Shown: positions 17,591 to 26,716 of the stretch, piece after piece | Numbering within the stretch: the first letter of the stretch is position 1 | How the letters are laid out: each line of letters starts with the position of its first letter | Origin: Streptomyces prunicolor NBRC 13075 | GTDB lineage: Bacteria; Actinomycetota; Actinomycetes; Streptomycetales; Streptomycetaceae | Assembly (NCBI RefSeq): GCF_000367365.1 | Contig: NZ_BARF01000002.1 | Span: 124,001-188,000 of the forward strand | Reading direction: 5' to 3' | DNA: 64,000 nucleotides | Translations under genes and position numbers: made by a program | The notes under the pieces: generated by a model | What the model saw: the letters and a program-made list of their open reading frames with translations, nothing else | The model's database searches: none | What the model was told of the DNA's origin: nothing

Positions 17591-17599
17591 TTATCCACA
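17591..17599 (+). other. single DnaA box
   Basis: TTATCCACA, a perfect match to the DnaA-box pattern, in the divergent promoter region between the ABC operon and the M24-like gene. It is isolated, unlike the clusters at 10.5-10.8 and 22.2 kb. Confidence 0.55.
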
Positions 17600-17703
17600 G
17601 GTAGAGATCACGCCTATTGACGCAGCCTCTAACAACTGTCACATTCACGAGTGTCAAGTTACGAGCACGTACCGCAGTCGGTGTGGACAGGTGGGGCGGT
17701 GGC

Positions 17704-18546
17704 ATGACTACGGCGGTGACACGCGAACTCTCCGCGGAACTGCGGGGGTTCAGGAAGGTCCAGCGGCTGGCGTACGAATGCGCCGAAGCCGTCGCGGCCC
17801 GGCTGGAGCCCGGGGTGACCGAGCGGGACGCGGCGCGGATGCAGCGGTCGTGGCTGCGCGCGCGGGGTGTGCGGGACTGGTTCCATCTGCCCTTCGCCTG
17901 GTTCGGCGACCGCACGGCGTTCACGGACTTCCGGGTGCCGCTCCAGTTCTTCCCCACGGGCCGCCGGCTGGAGCCCGGGATGCCGTTCATCCTGGACATG
18001 GCCCCGGTGTACAAGGGCTTCACGGCCGACATCGGCTACTCGGGCTCCCTGGGCGCCAATCCGGTGCAGGACCGGCTGATGGCCGACCTGGAGGCGCACC
18101 GCGCGCTGCTCCTGCGCGAGGTGCGCGAGCGGCGCCCGCTGCGCGAGATCTACGAGGACGTGGACCGCCTCATGGTCCGCCAGGGCTACGCCAACCGGCA
18201 CCGCGCGTACCCCTTCGGCGTGATCGCGCACAAGATCGACCGGGTCGCCGAACGCCCTTGGTCCCCGCGGCTGTTCGGGTTCGGCACCCAGGCCCTGAAG
18301 GGTCTCGCGAGCGACGCGCTGCACGGCCACCGCGACGGCTGGTCCCCGCTCTGGTCGCCGTACCGCTTCTCCGACCATCCCCCGCACCCGGGCCTGTGGG
18401 CGGTCGAACCGCATCTCGGATTCCGGGGCACGGGCGCCAAGTTCGAGGAGATCCTCGTCGTCACCGACTCCAAGGACCCCGAACAGAGCGCCTTCTGGCT
18501 CGACGACGATCTGCCGCACGTGCGGCGCTGGGCGGAGGACAAGTGA
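17704..18546 (+). CDS. M24 family (Xaa-Pro aminopeptidase-like) protein
   Basis: 280 residues with the pita-bread metallopeptidase fold but no N-terminal creatinase domain. The five M24 metal-ligand positions can be traced: Asp in FILDMAP, Asp in FTADIGY, His in VIAHKID, Glu in WAVEPH and Glu in KFEEILVVTD. The middle of the protein (SPRLFGFGTQALKGL) is an insertion not found in classical methionine aminopeptidases. It opens a four-gene operon with 4-nt overlaps. The ATG at 17704 fits the M24 N-terminus; an earlier in-frame start would add 29 residues of unlikely sequence. Substrate unknown. Confidence 0.82.
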   Translation: MTTAVTRELSAELRGFRKVQRLAYECAEAVAARLEPGVTERDAARMQRSWLRARGVRDWFHLPFAWFGDRTAFTDFRVPLQFFPTGRRLEPGMPFILDMAPVYKGFTADIGYSGSLGANPVQDRLMADLEAHRALLLREVRERRPLREIYEDVDRLMVRQGYANRHRAYPFGVIAHKIDRVAERPWSPRLFGFGTQALKGLASDALHGHRDGWSPLWSPYRFSDHPPHPGLWAVEPHLGFRGTGAKFEEILVVTDSKDPEQSAFWLDDDLPHVRRWAEDK

Positions 18547-20300
18547 CGCTTGAGGGTGCGCGCGAGCGCTGGGTGCGGACGGGTGGAGTCGAGCTGTGCG
18601 TGGCCGAGTTGGGGGACCCCTCGCGCCCCACGGTCATCCTGGTGCACGGCTATCCCGACACCAAGGAGGTGTGGTCCGAGGTCGCGTCCCGGCTCGCGGA
18701 CCGCTTCCACGTCGTGCTCTACGACGTCCGGGGCCACGGCCGGTCCACGGCCCCGCAGCCGCTGCGGGGCGGGTTCACCCTGGAGAAGCTCACGGACGAC
18801 TTCCTGGCGGTCGCGGACGCGGTCAGCCCGGACCGGCCGGTGCACCTCGTAGGGCACGACTGGGGCTCGGTGCAGTCCTGGGAGTTCGTCACCGTAGAGC
18901 GCACGGTGGGCCGGATCGCCTCCTTCACGTCGATGTCCGGGCCGTCCCTGGACCACTTCGGGCACTGGATCAACAAGCGCCTGACCCGGCCCACCCCGCG
19001 CCGCGTCGGCCAACTCCTCGGCCAGGGCGCCAAGTCCTGGTACGTGTACCTGCTGCACACGCCCGTGCTGCCCGAACTCGCCTGGCGCGGCCCCCTGGGC
19101 AAGCGCTGGCCGAAGATCCTGGAGCGCGTCGAGAAGATCCCGCGCGGCGACTATCCGACCTCGTCACTGCCCCAGGACGCGGCCAACGGCGCCTGGCTGT
19201 ACCGGGACAACGTGCGGGCAAGGCTGCGCAGGCCACGCCCGGATGCCTACGCGCACGCGCCCGTGCAGCTCGTCACGCCCCTGGGGGACGCGTTTCTGTC
19301 GGAGCGGCTCTACGACGAGCTGGAGCTGTGGGCACCGGGGGCGGTGCGCCACACGCTCCAGGCCAAGCACTGGATCCCCCGTACGCGACCCGATCAACTG
19401 GCGTCCTGGATCACGGAGTTCGTGACCACCCATGAGGGCGAGCGCCCCAGGTCGACACCGGCGACCGGCAAGTACGTCCAGCGGTTCGGCGGGCAGCTCG
19501 TGCTGGTCACGGGCGCGGGCAGCGGCATCGGGCGGGCCACGGCGTTCGCGTTCGCCGAGTCCGGCGCGCGCGTGGTGGCCGTCGACCGGGACCCGGAGAG
19601 CGCGGCCCGCACCGCCGAACTGGCCCGGCTGATCGGCGCCCCCGAGGCCTGGGCGGAGACGGTCGACGTCTCCGACGAGCAGGCCATGGAGAAGCTCGCC
19701 GCGAAGGTCGCCGCCGAGTACGGCGTGGTCGACGTCCTGGTGAACAACGCCGGAATCGGACTCTCCGGTTCCTTCTTCGACACCACCCCGGAGGACTGGA
19801 AGAAGGTCCTGGACGTCAACCTGTGGGGCGTGATCCACGGCTGCCGCCTCTTCGGGAAACAGATGGCCGACCGCGGCCAGGGCGGCCACATCGTCAACAC
19901 GGCGTCGGCGGCGGCGTTCCAGCCCTCCAAGGCACTGCCCGCCTACAGCACCTCCAAGGCGGCGGTACTGATGCTCAGCGAGTGCCTGCGCGCGGAACTC
20001 TCCGGCCAGGGGATCGGCGTCTCGGCGATATGCCCGGGCCTCGTCAACACCAACATCACCTCGACCGCGCACTTCGCCGGGGTCGACGCCGCCGAGGAGA
20101 AACGGCGCCAGAAGAAGTCGGCGCGGCTCTACGGGCTGCGCAACTACCCGCCGGAGAAGGTCGCCGACGCGATCCTGCGGGCCGTCGTCCGCAACCAGGC
20201 CGTCGTGCCCGTCACCCCGGAGGCGCGCGGCGCCCATCTGATGTCCCGGTTCGCCCCGCGCGCGTTGCGGGCGCTGGCGCGGCTGGAGCCGCCGCTGTGA
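18543..20300 (+). CDS. fused alpha/beta hydrolase (epoxide hydrolase-like) and short-chain dehydrogenase (EphD type)
   Basis: 585 residues in two domains. Residues 1-290 are an alpha/beta hydrolase: oxyanion segment VHGYPDTKEVW and nucleophile elbow GHDWGSVQSW, where the Asp is the epoxide-hydrolase nucleophile; the His is probably in AKHWIPRT. Residues 305-585 are a classical SDR: TGAGSGIG cofactor site, NNAG, and a Ser...YSTSK catalytic set. The same order is known in mycobacterial EphD, linked there to mycolic-acid epoxide processing. Streptomyces has no mycolates, so another lipid epoxide is likely. GTG at 18543 overlaps the M24 stop and the stop overlaps the next GTG. Confidence 0.93.
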   Translation: MTLEGARERWVRTGGVELCVAELGDPSRPTVILVHGYPDTKEVWSEVASRLADRFHVVLYDVRGHGRSTAPQPLRGGFTLEKLTDDFLAVADAVSPDRPVHLVGHDWGSVQSWEFVTVERTVGRIASFTSMSGPSLDHFGHWINKRLTRPTPRRVGQLLGQGAKSWYVYLLHTPVLPELAWRGPLGKRWPKILERVEKIPRGDYPTSSLPQDAANGAWLYRDNVRARLRRPRPDAYAHAPVQLVTPLGDAFLSERLYDELELWAPGAVRHTLQAKHWIPRTRPDQLASWITEFVTTHEGERPRSTPATGKYVQRFGGQLVLVTGAGSGIGRATAFAFAESGARVVAVDRDPESAARTAELARLIGAPEAWAETVDVSDEQAMEKLAAKVAAEYGVVDVLVNNAGIGLSGSFFDTTPEDWKKVLDVNLWGVIHGCRLFGKQMADRGQGGHIVNTASAAAFQPSKALPAYSTSKAAVLMLSECLRAELSGQGIGVSAICPGLVNTNITSTAHFAGVDAAEEKRRQKKSARLYGLRNYPPEKVADAILRAVVRNQAVVPVTPEARGAHLMSRFAPRALRALARLEPPL

Positions 20301-21184
20301 CCTCCGCGCACGAACACCACACGATCGCCCCGCGCCGGGTCTCCTTCGACTGGTCGCACACGCCCCTGCACTGGATACCGGACGAGCCGACCGCCACGCA
20401 TGTCCTCAACGTCCTGCATCTGCTGCTGCCGGCGGGGGAGCGGTGGTTCGTCAAGGTCCTCAAGGAGGGACTTCCGCTGGTCAAGGACCCCCAACTCCGC
20501 GCGGACGTCAAGGGGTTCATGGGCCAGGAGGCCACGCACAGCGTCCAGCACGCGCAGGTGCTGGACCAGCTCACGGCCCAGCGGTTCGACACCGGGGACT
20601 TCACCCGGCACGTCGACTTCCTCTTCGAACGGCTCCTCGGCGAACGCCCGCCGCTCGGCGCGCCGGTGCCGGAGCGGGAGTGGCTGCGGTTCCGGCTGGC
20701 GGTCGTCGCGGCGATCGAGCAGTTCACGGCGGTGCTGGGCGACTGGATCCTGACCGCGGAGGGCCTCGACCGGGCCGGCGCCGACGCGATCATGCTGGAC
20801 CTGCTGCGCTGGCACGGCGCGGAGGAGGTCGAACACCGCGCGGTCGCCTTCGACATGTTCCAGCACTGCGGCGGCCACGGCCTCCCCCGCTACGCCCGCC
20901 GTCTCACCGGCATGGCGGTGACCGCACCCGTGATGCTCTCCCTGTGGGCCTGGGGCACGGCCTACTTGATACGCCACGACCCCCAACTCGCGGGCCACGT
21001 CCGCTACTCGCTCACCGAGCACAACAGGGCCGTACGAAAAGGCCTGTTGCCCACCTGGCGGTCACTCGGCGCGGCCGTCCCCCGCTACCTGCGGCGCTCG
21101 TACCATCCGTCGCGGGAGGGGTCGTTGAGCAGGGCGGTCGAGTACCTGAGTAGGTCACCGGCGGCTCGGGCGGGGGCCGCATGA
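20297..21184 (+). CDS. ferritin-like metal-dependent hydrolase (PF10118-type)
   Basis: 295 residues, all-helical. Two ExxH motifs in a ferritin-like four-helix bundle are visible: GQEATHSVQHAQVL (about residue 75) and EEVEHRAVAFDMF (about 178), with a further EQFTAVLGDW helix that should supply another carboxylate. The family is annotated as predicted metal-dependent hydrolases and is often beside SDR, monooxygenase and EphD-like genes in actinobacteria. The start GTG at 20297 lies in the stop of the fusion gene and the end overlaps the MerR start (ATGA). The neighbourhood suggests a shared lipid or alkane substrate; di-iron oxygenase chemistry is an alternative to hydrolysis. Confidence 0.85.
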   Translation: MTSAHEHHTIAPRRVSFDWSHTPLHWIPDEPTATHVLNVLHLLLPAGERWFVKVLKEGLPLVKDPQLRADVKGFMGQEATHSVQHAQVLDQLTAQRFDTGDFTRHVDFLFERLLGERPPLGAPVPEREWLRFRLAVVAAIEQFTAVLGDWILTAEGLDRAGADAIMLDLLRWHGAEEVEHRAVAFDMFQHCGGHGLPRYARRLTGMAVTAPVMLSLWAWGTAYLIRHDPQLAGHVRYSLTEHNRAVRKGLLPTWRSLGAAVPRYLRRSYHPSREGSLSRAVEYLSRSPAARAGAA

Positions 21185-22188
21185 ACTCCGGTTCGGGTTC
21201 GGGTTCGGGTTCGGGTTCGGGTTCGAGTTCGGGTTCGGGTTCGAGTTCGGGTTCCGGCCAGGTTGCCTACCGCATCGAAGACCTCGCGCATCTCACCGGC
21301 GCCACCGTCCGCACCATCCGTGCCTACCAGGACCGCGGCCTCCTCCCCCGCCCCGAGCGGCGGGGCCGGGCCAATGTCTACGCCGATGTCCATCTCGCCC
21401 GGCTCCGGCAGATCGCGGACCTTCTCGATCGCGGCTACGGGCTGGCCTCCATCAAGGAGTTGCTGGATGCCTGGGACGCGGGCCGGGGCCTTGGCGGGGT
21501 GCTCGGGCTGGTCGCCGAGGTGGACGGGCCGTGGAGCGACGAGGAGGCGGTCCGGATCTCGCGCGCCGAGTTGGAGCAGCGCTTCGGCGGCAGCCCGGAC
21601 GACGCGGCAATCGCCGAGGCCGTCGAACTCGGCGTACTGGAGCCGGTACCCGGAGACCCCGACTCCTTCCTCGTGCCGAGCCCCCAAGAGCTGGCGGTGG
21701 CCGTCGAGTTGTACGCATCGGGGGTACCGCTCCCCGCGATCTCGTCCCACCTACGGGAGTTGAGGGTCCAGGTCGAGCACATCGCCTCCCGTTTCCTGGA
21801 GTTCACCACCGAGCACGTCTTCGCCCGCTACCTCGACGGATCACACCGTCCGACCGACACGGACGCGACCGAAGCGGCCTCGCTCGTACGACGACTGCGG
21901 CCCCTCGCGCAGCAGACCGTGGACGCCGAACTCGCCCGCGCGATGCGGCTGTTCGCCAATCGGTCGCTCCGCCGGCACCTCGGCGCGGTGGAACCTTCGC
22001 AGTCGGCGTCATCGTCACGTTCCGTGGCCGTGCCCGAGACGACAATGCGGGCTGTGGAAGGGTTGGTTGGGCCGGAGAAGGCGGGCGAGTTCATCGCGTT
22101 GGCGGCCGAACGGGAGCTGCGGGCAAGGGCGTTGGATGCGCTCATGCCAAGTAGTGCGCCCCCAGCTGATCTTGACGAACAGGTGTGA
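21181..22188 (+). CDS. MerR family transcriptional regulator with Gly-Ser repeat N-terminus
   Basis: 335 residues. After about 26 residues of Gly-Ser dipeptides comes a MerR winged helix-turn-helix (YRIEDLAHLTGATVRTIRAY, then DRGLLPRPERRG and VYADVHLARLRQIADLLDRG). The C-terminal 230 residues are an uncommon long effector domain, mostly helical, with no cysteine cluster, so metal sensing is unlikely. It is the last gene of the operon starting at 17704 and most likely controls it. The repeat uses GGT and TCG codons with little variation, see the repeat entry. No alternative start exists between the repeat and the helix-turn-helix, so the repeat is translated. Confidence 0.9.
   Translation: MNSGSGSGSGSGSGSSSGSGSSSGSGQVAYRIEDLAHLTGATVRTIRAYQDRGLLPRPERRGRANVYADVHLARLRQIADLLDRGYGLASIKELLDAWDAGRGLGGVLGLVAEVDGPWSDEEAVRISRAELEQRFGGSPDDAAIAEAVELGVLEPVPGDPDSFLVPSPQELAVAVELYASGVPLPAISSHLRELRVQVEHIASRFLEFTTEHVFARYLDGSHRPTDTDATEAASLVRRLRPLAQQTVDAELARAMRLFANRSLRRHLGAVEPSQSASSSRSVAVPETTMRAVEGLVGPEKAGEFIALAAERELRARALDALMPSSAPPADLDEQV
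21190..21255 (+). repeat. hexanucleotide (GGTTCG) tandem repeat, 11 units
   Basis: Eleven in-frame units of GGTTCG, two of them changed to AGTTCG and the last ending in TCC, encode the Gly-Ser N-terminus of the MerR regulator. Uniform units in a reading frame are prone to slippage in steps of two residues. Confidence 0.9.
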
Positions 22189-22200
22189 CATGTCAGGGAG

Positions 22201-22254
22201 TTGTCCACAGAAACGCCAATTCCCCTGTGGATAACTACAGTTGGTTGTGGATCA
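22201..22254. other. DnaA-box cluster upstream of kptA
   Basis: TTGTCCACA at 22201-22209 (preferred Streptomyces box), TGTGGATAA at 22226-22234 (perfect, opposite strand) and TGTGGATCA at 22246-22254 (degenerate). The first two face each other across 16 bp. The 122-bp gap between the MerR gene and kptA is much more AT-rich than its flanks. Confidence 0.65.
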
Positions 22255-22310
22255 AACATCGGCCATAAAAGAAAATGCGTGATCCACGTCTCTCCCGTCA
22301 TGCTGAGCGG

Positions 22311-22859
22311 ATGGATGAAAGACGCACCGTGAAGGTGTCGAAGTACCTCTCCAAGCATCTGCGCCACCAGCCCGAGCGGATCGGGCTCACCCTCGACGAG
22401 GCCGGCTGGGTCGAGATCGACACGCTGATCGCCGCCTGTGCCGCGCACGGGTTCCGGTTCGACCGCGAAGAGCTCGACCACGTGGTGGCCACGAACGACA
22501 AACGCCGCTTCGCGATCGAAGGCACCCGTATCCGCGCCAGCCAGGGCCACAGCATCGAGGTCGACCTCGGACTGCCCGCGGCCACCCCGCCGCCGTACCT
22601 CTTCCACGGCACGGTCGCACGCAACCTGGACGCGATCCGGGCCGAGGGGCTCAGGCCCATGAACCGTCACGCCGTACATCTCTCCGCCGACCGGGAGACC
22701 GCGACCCGCGTGGGTGCCCGCCGCGGCCGGCCCGTCGTGCTCTCCGTGGACGCGGGCGCGATGCACAAGGACGGCCAGGTGTTCCGGGTCAGCGAGAACG
22801 GGGTGTGGCTCACGGAGGCGGTGCCCGTGCGGTATCTGCGGTTCCCCGCGCCTCACTGA
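22311..22859 (+). CDS. kptA: RNA 2'-phosphotransferase (Tpt1/KptA family)
   Basis: 182 residues, the normal family size. Transfers an internal RNA 2'-phosphate to NAD+; in eukaryotes this completes tRNA splicing, in bacteria the role is unclear. The N-terminal winged-helix lobe starts with [16 protein letters not shown], whose Arg-His belongs to the catalytic Arg-His-Arg-Arg set, and the NAD-binding ADP-ribosyltransferase-like lobe carries LFHGTVARN and [12 protein letters not shown]. The ATG at 22311 was preferred; an in-frame ATG at 22275 would add 12 residues and abut the DnaA-box region. No strong ribosome-binding site is seen for either. Confidence 0.93.
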   Translation: MDERRTVKVSKYLSKHLRHQPERIGLTLDEAGWVEIDTLIAACAAHGFRFDREELDHVVATNDKRRFAIEGTRIRASQGHSIEVDLGLPAATPPPYLFHGTVARNLDAIRAEGLRPMNRHAVHLSADRETATRVGARRGRPVVLSVDAGAMHKDGQVFRVSENGVWLTEAVPVRYLRFPAPH

Positions 22860-22928
22860 CCTGGCACGACCTGATGCGTGCCGTCCCGGTATGGCCTCGC
22901 CCGCACCGCCTCCGGCATGATCAGTGGT

Positions 22929-23375
22929 ATGGACCACTTCCACAGCACCGAGGCCGCCGTCACCGCCCTCCGCGCGATCGCGTCCGAGTACGGGCGCGAG
23001 ATCGAGGTCACCCATGACATCGGCGCCGACCAGACCTCCCGCCGCACCTCCGCGGGCTTCGGCGTCACCACCGACCCGGACGGTTCACTCCCGCACGAGG
23101 CCTTCGCCGAGTTCGGCGGACTGCCCCGGGTGAGCGTGCGGCTCTATCCCGACGACGACGCGCTGATCACGGTCGAGGGCATCGACTGCCCCGACATCGA
23201 CCGCGACGACGTCCCCGCCTTCCTCCGCTCGGTCTTCGACGGCCACGCCTACGTCAAGGCCCGCCGTTTCCCGCCCAGTTGCAACCTGGTCGTCCCGTTG
23301 CCCGGGGACCGGACGCACAAGGAGTGGATCTCGATGATCGTCCTCACGCCATGGCTGAACAGCCGCATACGGTGA
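22929..23375 (+). CDS. conserved hypothetical protein
   Basis: 148 residues, soluble, acidic (DDDALITVEGIDCPDIDRDD in the middle), with alternating strand-like segments (RVSVRLYPDD, NLVVPLPGD, WISMIVLTPWL). No signal or membrane segment. No catalytic motif recognised. Start could be ATG at 22929 or four codons earlier (22917). It ends 1 bp before the first of two ParB sites. Function unknown. Confidence 0.7.
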   Translation: MDHFHSTEAAVTALRAIASEYGREIEVTHDIGADQTSRRTSAGFGVTTDPDGSLPHEAFAEFGGLPRVSVRLYPDDDALITVEGIDCPDIDRDDVPAFLRSVFDGHAYVKARRFPPSCNLVVPLPGDRTHKEWISMIVLTPWLNSRIR

Positions 23376-23376
23376 T

Positions 23377-23390
23377 GTTTCACGTGAAAC
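23377..23390. other. parS (ParB-binding site), perfect
   Basis: GTTTCACGTGAAAC, identical to the established Streptomyces parS consensus, in the space between two convergent genes. A second perfect copy lies 9 bp further on. Confidence 0.92.
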
Positions 23391-23399
23391 ACGGTGCCG

Positions 23400-23413
23400 G
23401 TTTCACGTGAAAC
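23400..23413. other. parS (ParB-binding site), perfect
   Basis: Second GTTTCACGTGAAAC of the pair, 23 bp centre to centre from the first (about two helical turns), so two ParB dimers could load on nearly the same face. Confidence 0.92.
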
Positions 23414-23446
23414 ACGGGCCGCCGCACAGCGCCCCCGGCACCCTCG

Positions 23447-24349
23447 TCACGCCAGCTGAGCCGGCGCTTCCATGGCGATCTGCTCGAAGACCTTCTCGTC
23501 CGTGGCGAAGACGGAGTCCGGGACGGGCCAGTGGATCACGATCTCGGTGAAGCCCAGTTCCTGATGCCGGCCCGCGAAGTCGACGAAGGCGCCGAGGGAC
23601 TCCAGCGGACGGCCGCGGTCCGGAGTGAAACCGGTGAGCAGGATCTTGTCGATCCCCGCCACGTCCCGGCCGATCGCCGCGCAGGCGTCGGCCAGCTTCT
23701 CGGCCTGCCCGCGAAGGGCGTGAACCGACTGCTCAGGAGTGCCGTTCTCGAACAGTCTGGGGTCGCCGGTGGTCACCCACGCCTGTCCGTACCGGGCGGC
23801 GAGCCCCAACCCACGCGGACCGGTGGCCGCCACCGCGAACGGCAGCCGGGGCCGCTGCACACACCCCGGGATGTTGCGGGCCTCATGCGCCGAGTAGAAG
23901 TCGCCCTCGTACGACACCGAGTCCTCGGTGAGCAGCCGGTCCAGCAGCGGAACGAACTCCCCGAACCGGTCGGCACGCTCACGCGGGGTCCACGGGTCCT
24001 GCCCGAGCGCGGTGGCGTCGAAGCCGGTGCCGCCCGCGCCGATGCCGAGGGTGACCCGTCCGTCGGAGAAGTCGTCGAGCGAGATGAGCTCCTTGGCGAG
24101 GGTCACCGGGTGCCGGAAGTTCGGCGAGGTGACGAGGGTTCCCAGACGCATGTGCCGGGTGGTCGCCGCGGCGGCGGTCAGGGTCGGGACGGCACCGAAC
24201 CAAGGGCCGTCCCGGAAGGTGCGCCAGGACAGATGGTCGTAGGTGAAAGCGGTGTGGAAGCCGAGTTCCTCTGCGCGCTGCCAGGCCGCACCGCCGCCCT
24301 CGTGCCAGCGACGGTACGGAAGGATCACGGTGCTCAGACGCAGACTCAT
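23447..24349 (-). CDS. LLM class F420-dependent oxidoreductase (bacterial luciferase-like)
   Basis: 300 residues of the luciferase-like TIM barrel. Typical segments are [33 protein letters not shown] (cis-peptide region of F420-binding members), [11 protein letters not shown], and [19 protein letters not shown]420 is abundant in streptomycetes, and the [13 protein letters not shown] block is the form seen in F420 rather than FMN enzymes. Substrate unknown. An inverted, interrupted copy of its residues around 200-235 lies at 32338-32440. Starts at ATG 24349 and ends 33 bp from the parS pair. Confidence 0.92.
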   Translation of the reverse strand: MSLRLSTVILPYRRWHEGGGAAWQRAEELGFHTAFTYDHLSWRTFRDGPWFGAVPTLTAAAATTRHMRLGTLVTSPNFRHPVTLAKELISLDDFSDGRVTLGIGAGGTGFDATALGQDPWTPRERADRFGEFVPLLDRLLTEDSVSYEGDFYSAHEARNIPGCVQRPRLPFAVAATGPRGLGLAARYGQAWVTTGDPRLFENGTPEQSVHALRGQAEKLADACAAIGRDVAGIDKILLTGFTPDRGRPLESLGAFVDFAGRHQELGFTEIVIHWPVPDSVFATDEKVFEQIAMEAPAQLA

Positions 24350-24437
24350 GCCTCAGAGCCTACGGCGCCACCCTGGTTCCGCCCTCCTGAGCCCGGCCCG
24401 TCGCCGGAGGATGCGCGGAGGCCCCTTTCGCGCGAGT

Positions 24438-25502
24438 TCAGAAGCTCGTCAGCGTTCCCGGCAGGTCGAAGGTCCGGGACGTCCCCTTGGCGAGGTCCAC
24501 CACGGCCGCGGTGTTGTCCGAGACCATCACCCAGCCGCCCCGCGTGTGCCGTAGCAGGGACGAGCTGTCCATGCCGTCGACCGTCACGCGCCGCAGTTCA
24601 CGGCCGTTTCTGCGGTCCAGCTCGATGAGATCGCTGTCCTCCCCTGTGTTCACCGCGACCACGACGGTGTTCTTCGATGCCTGCACGGCATCGACCCTTC
24701 CGCCGGCCGCGCTCACCACCGTTGCCCCGTCCATGTTCCTCAAGGTCACTTTCACCGTGGTTCCCGGGCTGTTCCGGGTGGGGGTACCGGCCAGGACCGG
24801 GGTGCCCGCCGGACATGCCAGTTGCTGCACCTGCACACCGTCGGCCTTCCCGACCTGTCTGGTCCGGCCGTTGGTCAGGTCGAGCACACTCGCCTTCATG
24901 TCGGACCCCTGTCCAGCGGTCAGGCACACCGTGTCACTGGACGGATCGGACGCCGCCAGCGTGACCGGCCCCGGAACCCGCACGTCCCGGACCTTCTTCC
25001 ACGTCTTCGCGTCGCGTACCAGCACACCGGTGGTTCCGCCGTCCGCCGCGGCAGCGCGCCGACCGCTTCCGGAGGAGTCATGTACGGCCGCCACCAGGCT
25101 CCTGCCCGGCACCAGTTCGCGCAGCCGCTCCGTGTCGTCCTTCTCGTCCAGGGCGTGCCGGGCAGTGTCGAGCGTGAAGAACCGGTCCGGACGCTCCCCC
25201 TTGCGGGGCGTCGACAGCCACCACGTCCCGTCGGCCAACCGCACGAGCTGAGGAGCCAGCACGTCGTCGTCGCCGTCCTTCTTCGGCACCACGGCCAGCG
25301 CCTGCGCGTGGTGGGCCGCGGGATCGATGCCCACCACCACGGTGTGCCCGGACACGCTCGCGGTCACAAAGGTCTGCGAGCCCTTCCAGTCCGTTCCCAA
25401 CTTCACCTCGTCGGATCCGAAACAGCCGGAACAGGAGGCCAGCAGGGCAGCGGACACCGCGAGCGCGGCGTACGACGTCTTGCGCCGCTTCACAGGGATC
25501 AC
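24438..25502 (-). CDS. putative lipoprotein with beta-propeller-like repeats (operon end)
   Basis: 354 residues. Lipoprotein signal with lipobox ALLASC. The mature part consists of repeated short beta strands with the pattern of propeller blades, such as [63 protein letters not shown] and [20 protein letters not shown]. No enzymatic motif. The ATG overlaps the permease stop by 4 nt, making it the last gene of the five-gene operon that starts at 29710. As an outer-face lipoprotein beside an FtsX-type permease it could bind the transported or sensed molecule. Function not known; the propeller reading is inference. Confidence 0.8.
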   Translation of the reverse strand: MIPVKRRKTSYAALAVSAALLASCSGCFGSDEVKLGTDWKGSQTFVTASVSGHTVVVGIDPAAHHAQALAVVPKKDGDDDVLAPQLVRLADGTWWLSTPRKGERPDRFFTLDTARHALDEKDDTERLRELVPGRSLVAAVHDSSGSGRRAAAADGGTTGVLVRDAKTWKKVRDVRVPGPVTLAASDPSSDTVCLTAGQGSDMKASVLDLTNGRTRQVGKADGVQVQQLACPAGTPVLAGTPTRNSPGTTVKVTLRNMDGATVVSAAGGRVDAVQASKNTVVVAVNTGEDSDLIELDRRNGRELRRVTVDGMDSSSLLRHTRGGWVMVSDNTAAVVDLAKGTSRTFDLPGTLTSF

Positions 25503-26716
25503 CAGTCCTTCATGGCTTCGGTGGGGGACATCCGCGCGGCACGACGTGCCGGGAGGACGGCGCCGGCAGCCACGACGACAACGGTCGCGACCGACAGGGA
25601 GATCAGCGTCGGCATCCCCGGAAGCGGCACCGTGTCACGTACGTACGGGGCGATGTCGCCGATCCGCCGAAGACCGGCAGCTGCCGCGCCGGACGCGGCC
25701 ACCGCGAGCACGACTCCGGCCGCGGCGGCCACCACCCCGGCGATCGCCATCTCCGCGACGAGCATTCCCGTCACCGAGCGGCTGCGGAAACCGACGGCCT
25801 TGAGGATGCCCACCTCCTGGGCCCGCTGCCGCCCCAGCGCACCCGTCACCGTGACCGCGCCGACGAAGGCGAGCACGCCCAGGACGCCGAGCAGCACGTT
25901 CCCGGTCAGCCTGACCAGCTGGAGCACTCCGGGAAGAGACTCAAGCTGCTGCTGCAGGGAGACGGCCGGGTAGTTCATCCGCTGCACGGCCTTGAGCACG
26001 CCCGGTACATGGGCGGCGCTGTCGGCGACCACCGTCAGCTGATCCCACCCCGACGTGCGCAGATAGTCGTCGGTCGTCTTGCCGGCCGCGGCCGCCGCCC
26101 ACTTCACCACGGTCGCATCGTCCGCATACGCGGTGTCCGGGCCGTCGAACTGCCAGCCGGGGTCGTACAGGCCTACGACCTTCACCCGATCGCTCACCGT
26201 GTCCCCCACGCCGGGCCGCACATAGCGGTGCGCGTCCACCGTCACCGTCCTGCCCACCATCGAGGACAGGTCCACGCCATGTGTGGTGGCGGGAAAGACC
26301 ACCTCTCCGCGGTGCAGCGGGAACAGCTGCTTGCGCACCGACCTGACCACGGGGGGCGCCAGCGCCTTGCGGTAGGTCGTCGCATACAGCAGGTCGGCCC
26401 CCTCGGGGTTGTCCCGTACCGGCATGGACACCTGGAGCCGATGCTGGACCGACTGCACGTGAGCGATCTTCGCCAGGCGCCTCACCGTCGCGTCCGTCAG
26501 CTGAGCAGTGTCGGCACGTCCGTCGGGGGAGTCCACCGTGACCGACCGGTTCGCCGTCGACTCGCCGACCTGACTGGTCGTCGTCCCCTGCGCGTCGGAG
26601 GCGATCCCGATCGCGCTCAGACACACCGCGCCGGCGACCGCGACCATCGTCACCAGCCCCAGCAGCCGCCTGCGCAGGGTGCGCACGTTCCACCACGCGA
26701 CCTGGAGCAGGTTCAC
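25499..26716 (-). CDS. FtsX/MacB-type ABC transporter permease
   Basis: 405 residues. One membrane helix near residues 18-38 (LLGLVTMVAVAGAVCLSAIG), a 220-residue extracytoplasmic domain, then three C-terminal helices (about 268-290, 315-345, 372-395), which is the MacB/FtsX layout. The C-terminal [18 protein letters not shown] is the family's conserved end. The extracytoplasmic domain has the beta-rich appearance of the MacB periplasmic core. Monoderm members act in peptide export, lipoprotein handling or antimicrobial-peptide resistance by mechanotransmission. Overlaps the ATPase by 4 nt and the lipoprotein by 4 nt. Confidence 0.92.
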   Translation of the reverse strand: MNLLQVAWWNVRTLRRRLLGLVTMVAVAGAVCLSAIGIASDAQGTTTSQVGESTANRSVTVDSPDGRADTAQLTDATVRRLAKIAHVQSVQHRLQVSMPVRDNPEGADLLYATTYRKALAPPVVRSVRKQLFPLHRGEVVFPATTHGVDLSSMVGRTVTVDAHRYVRPGVGDTVSDRVKVVGLYDPGWQFDGPDTAYADDATVVKWAAAAAGKTTDDYLRTSGWDQLTVVADSAAHVPGVLKAVQRMNYPAVSLQQQLESLPGVLQLVRLTGNVLLGVLGVLAFVGAVTVTGALGRQRAQEVGILKAVGFRSRSVTGMLVAEMAIAGVVAAAAGVVLAVAASGAAAAGLRRIGDIAPYVRDTVPLPGMPTLISLSVATVVVVAAGAVLPARRAARMSPTEAMKDW

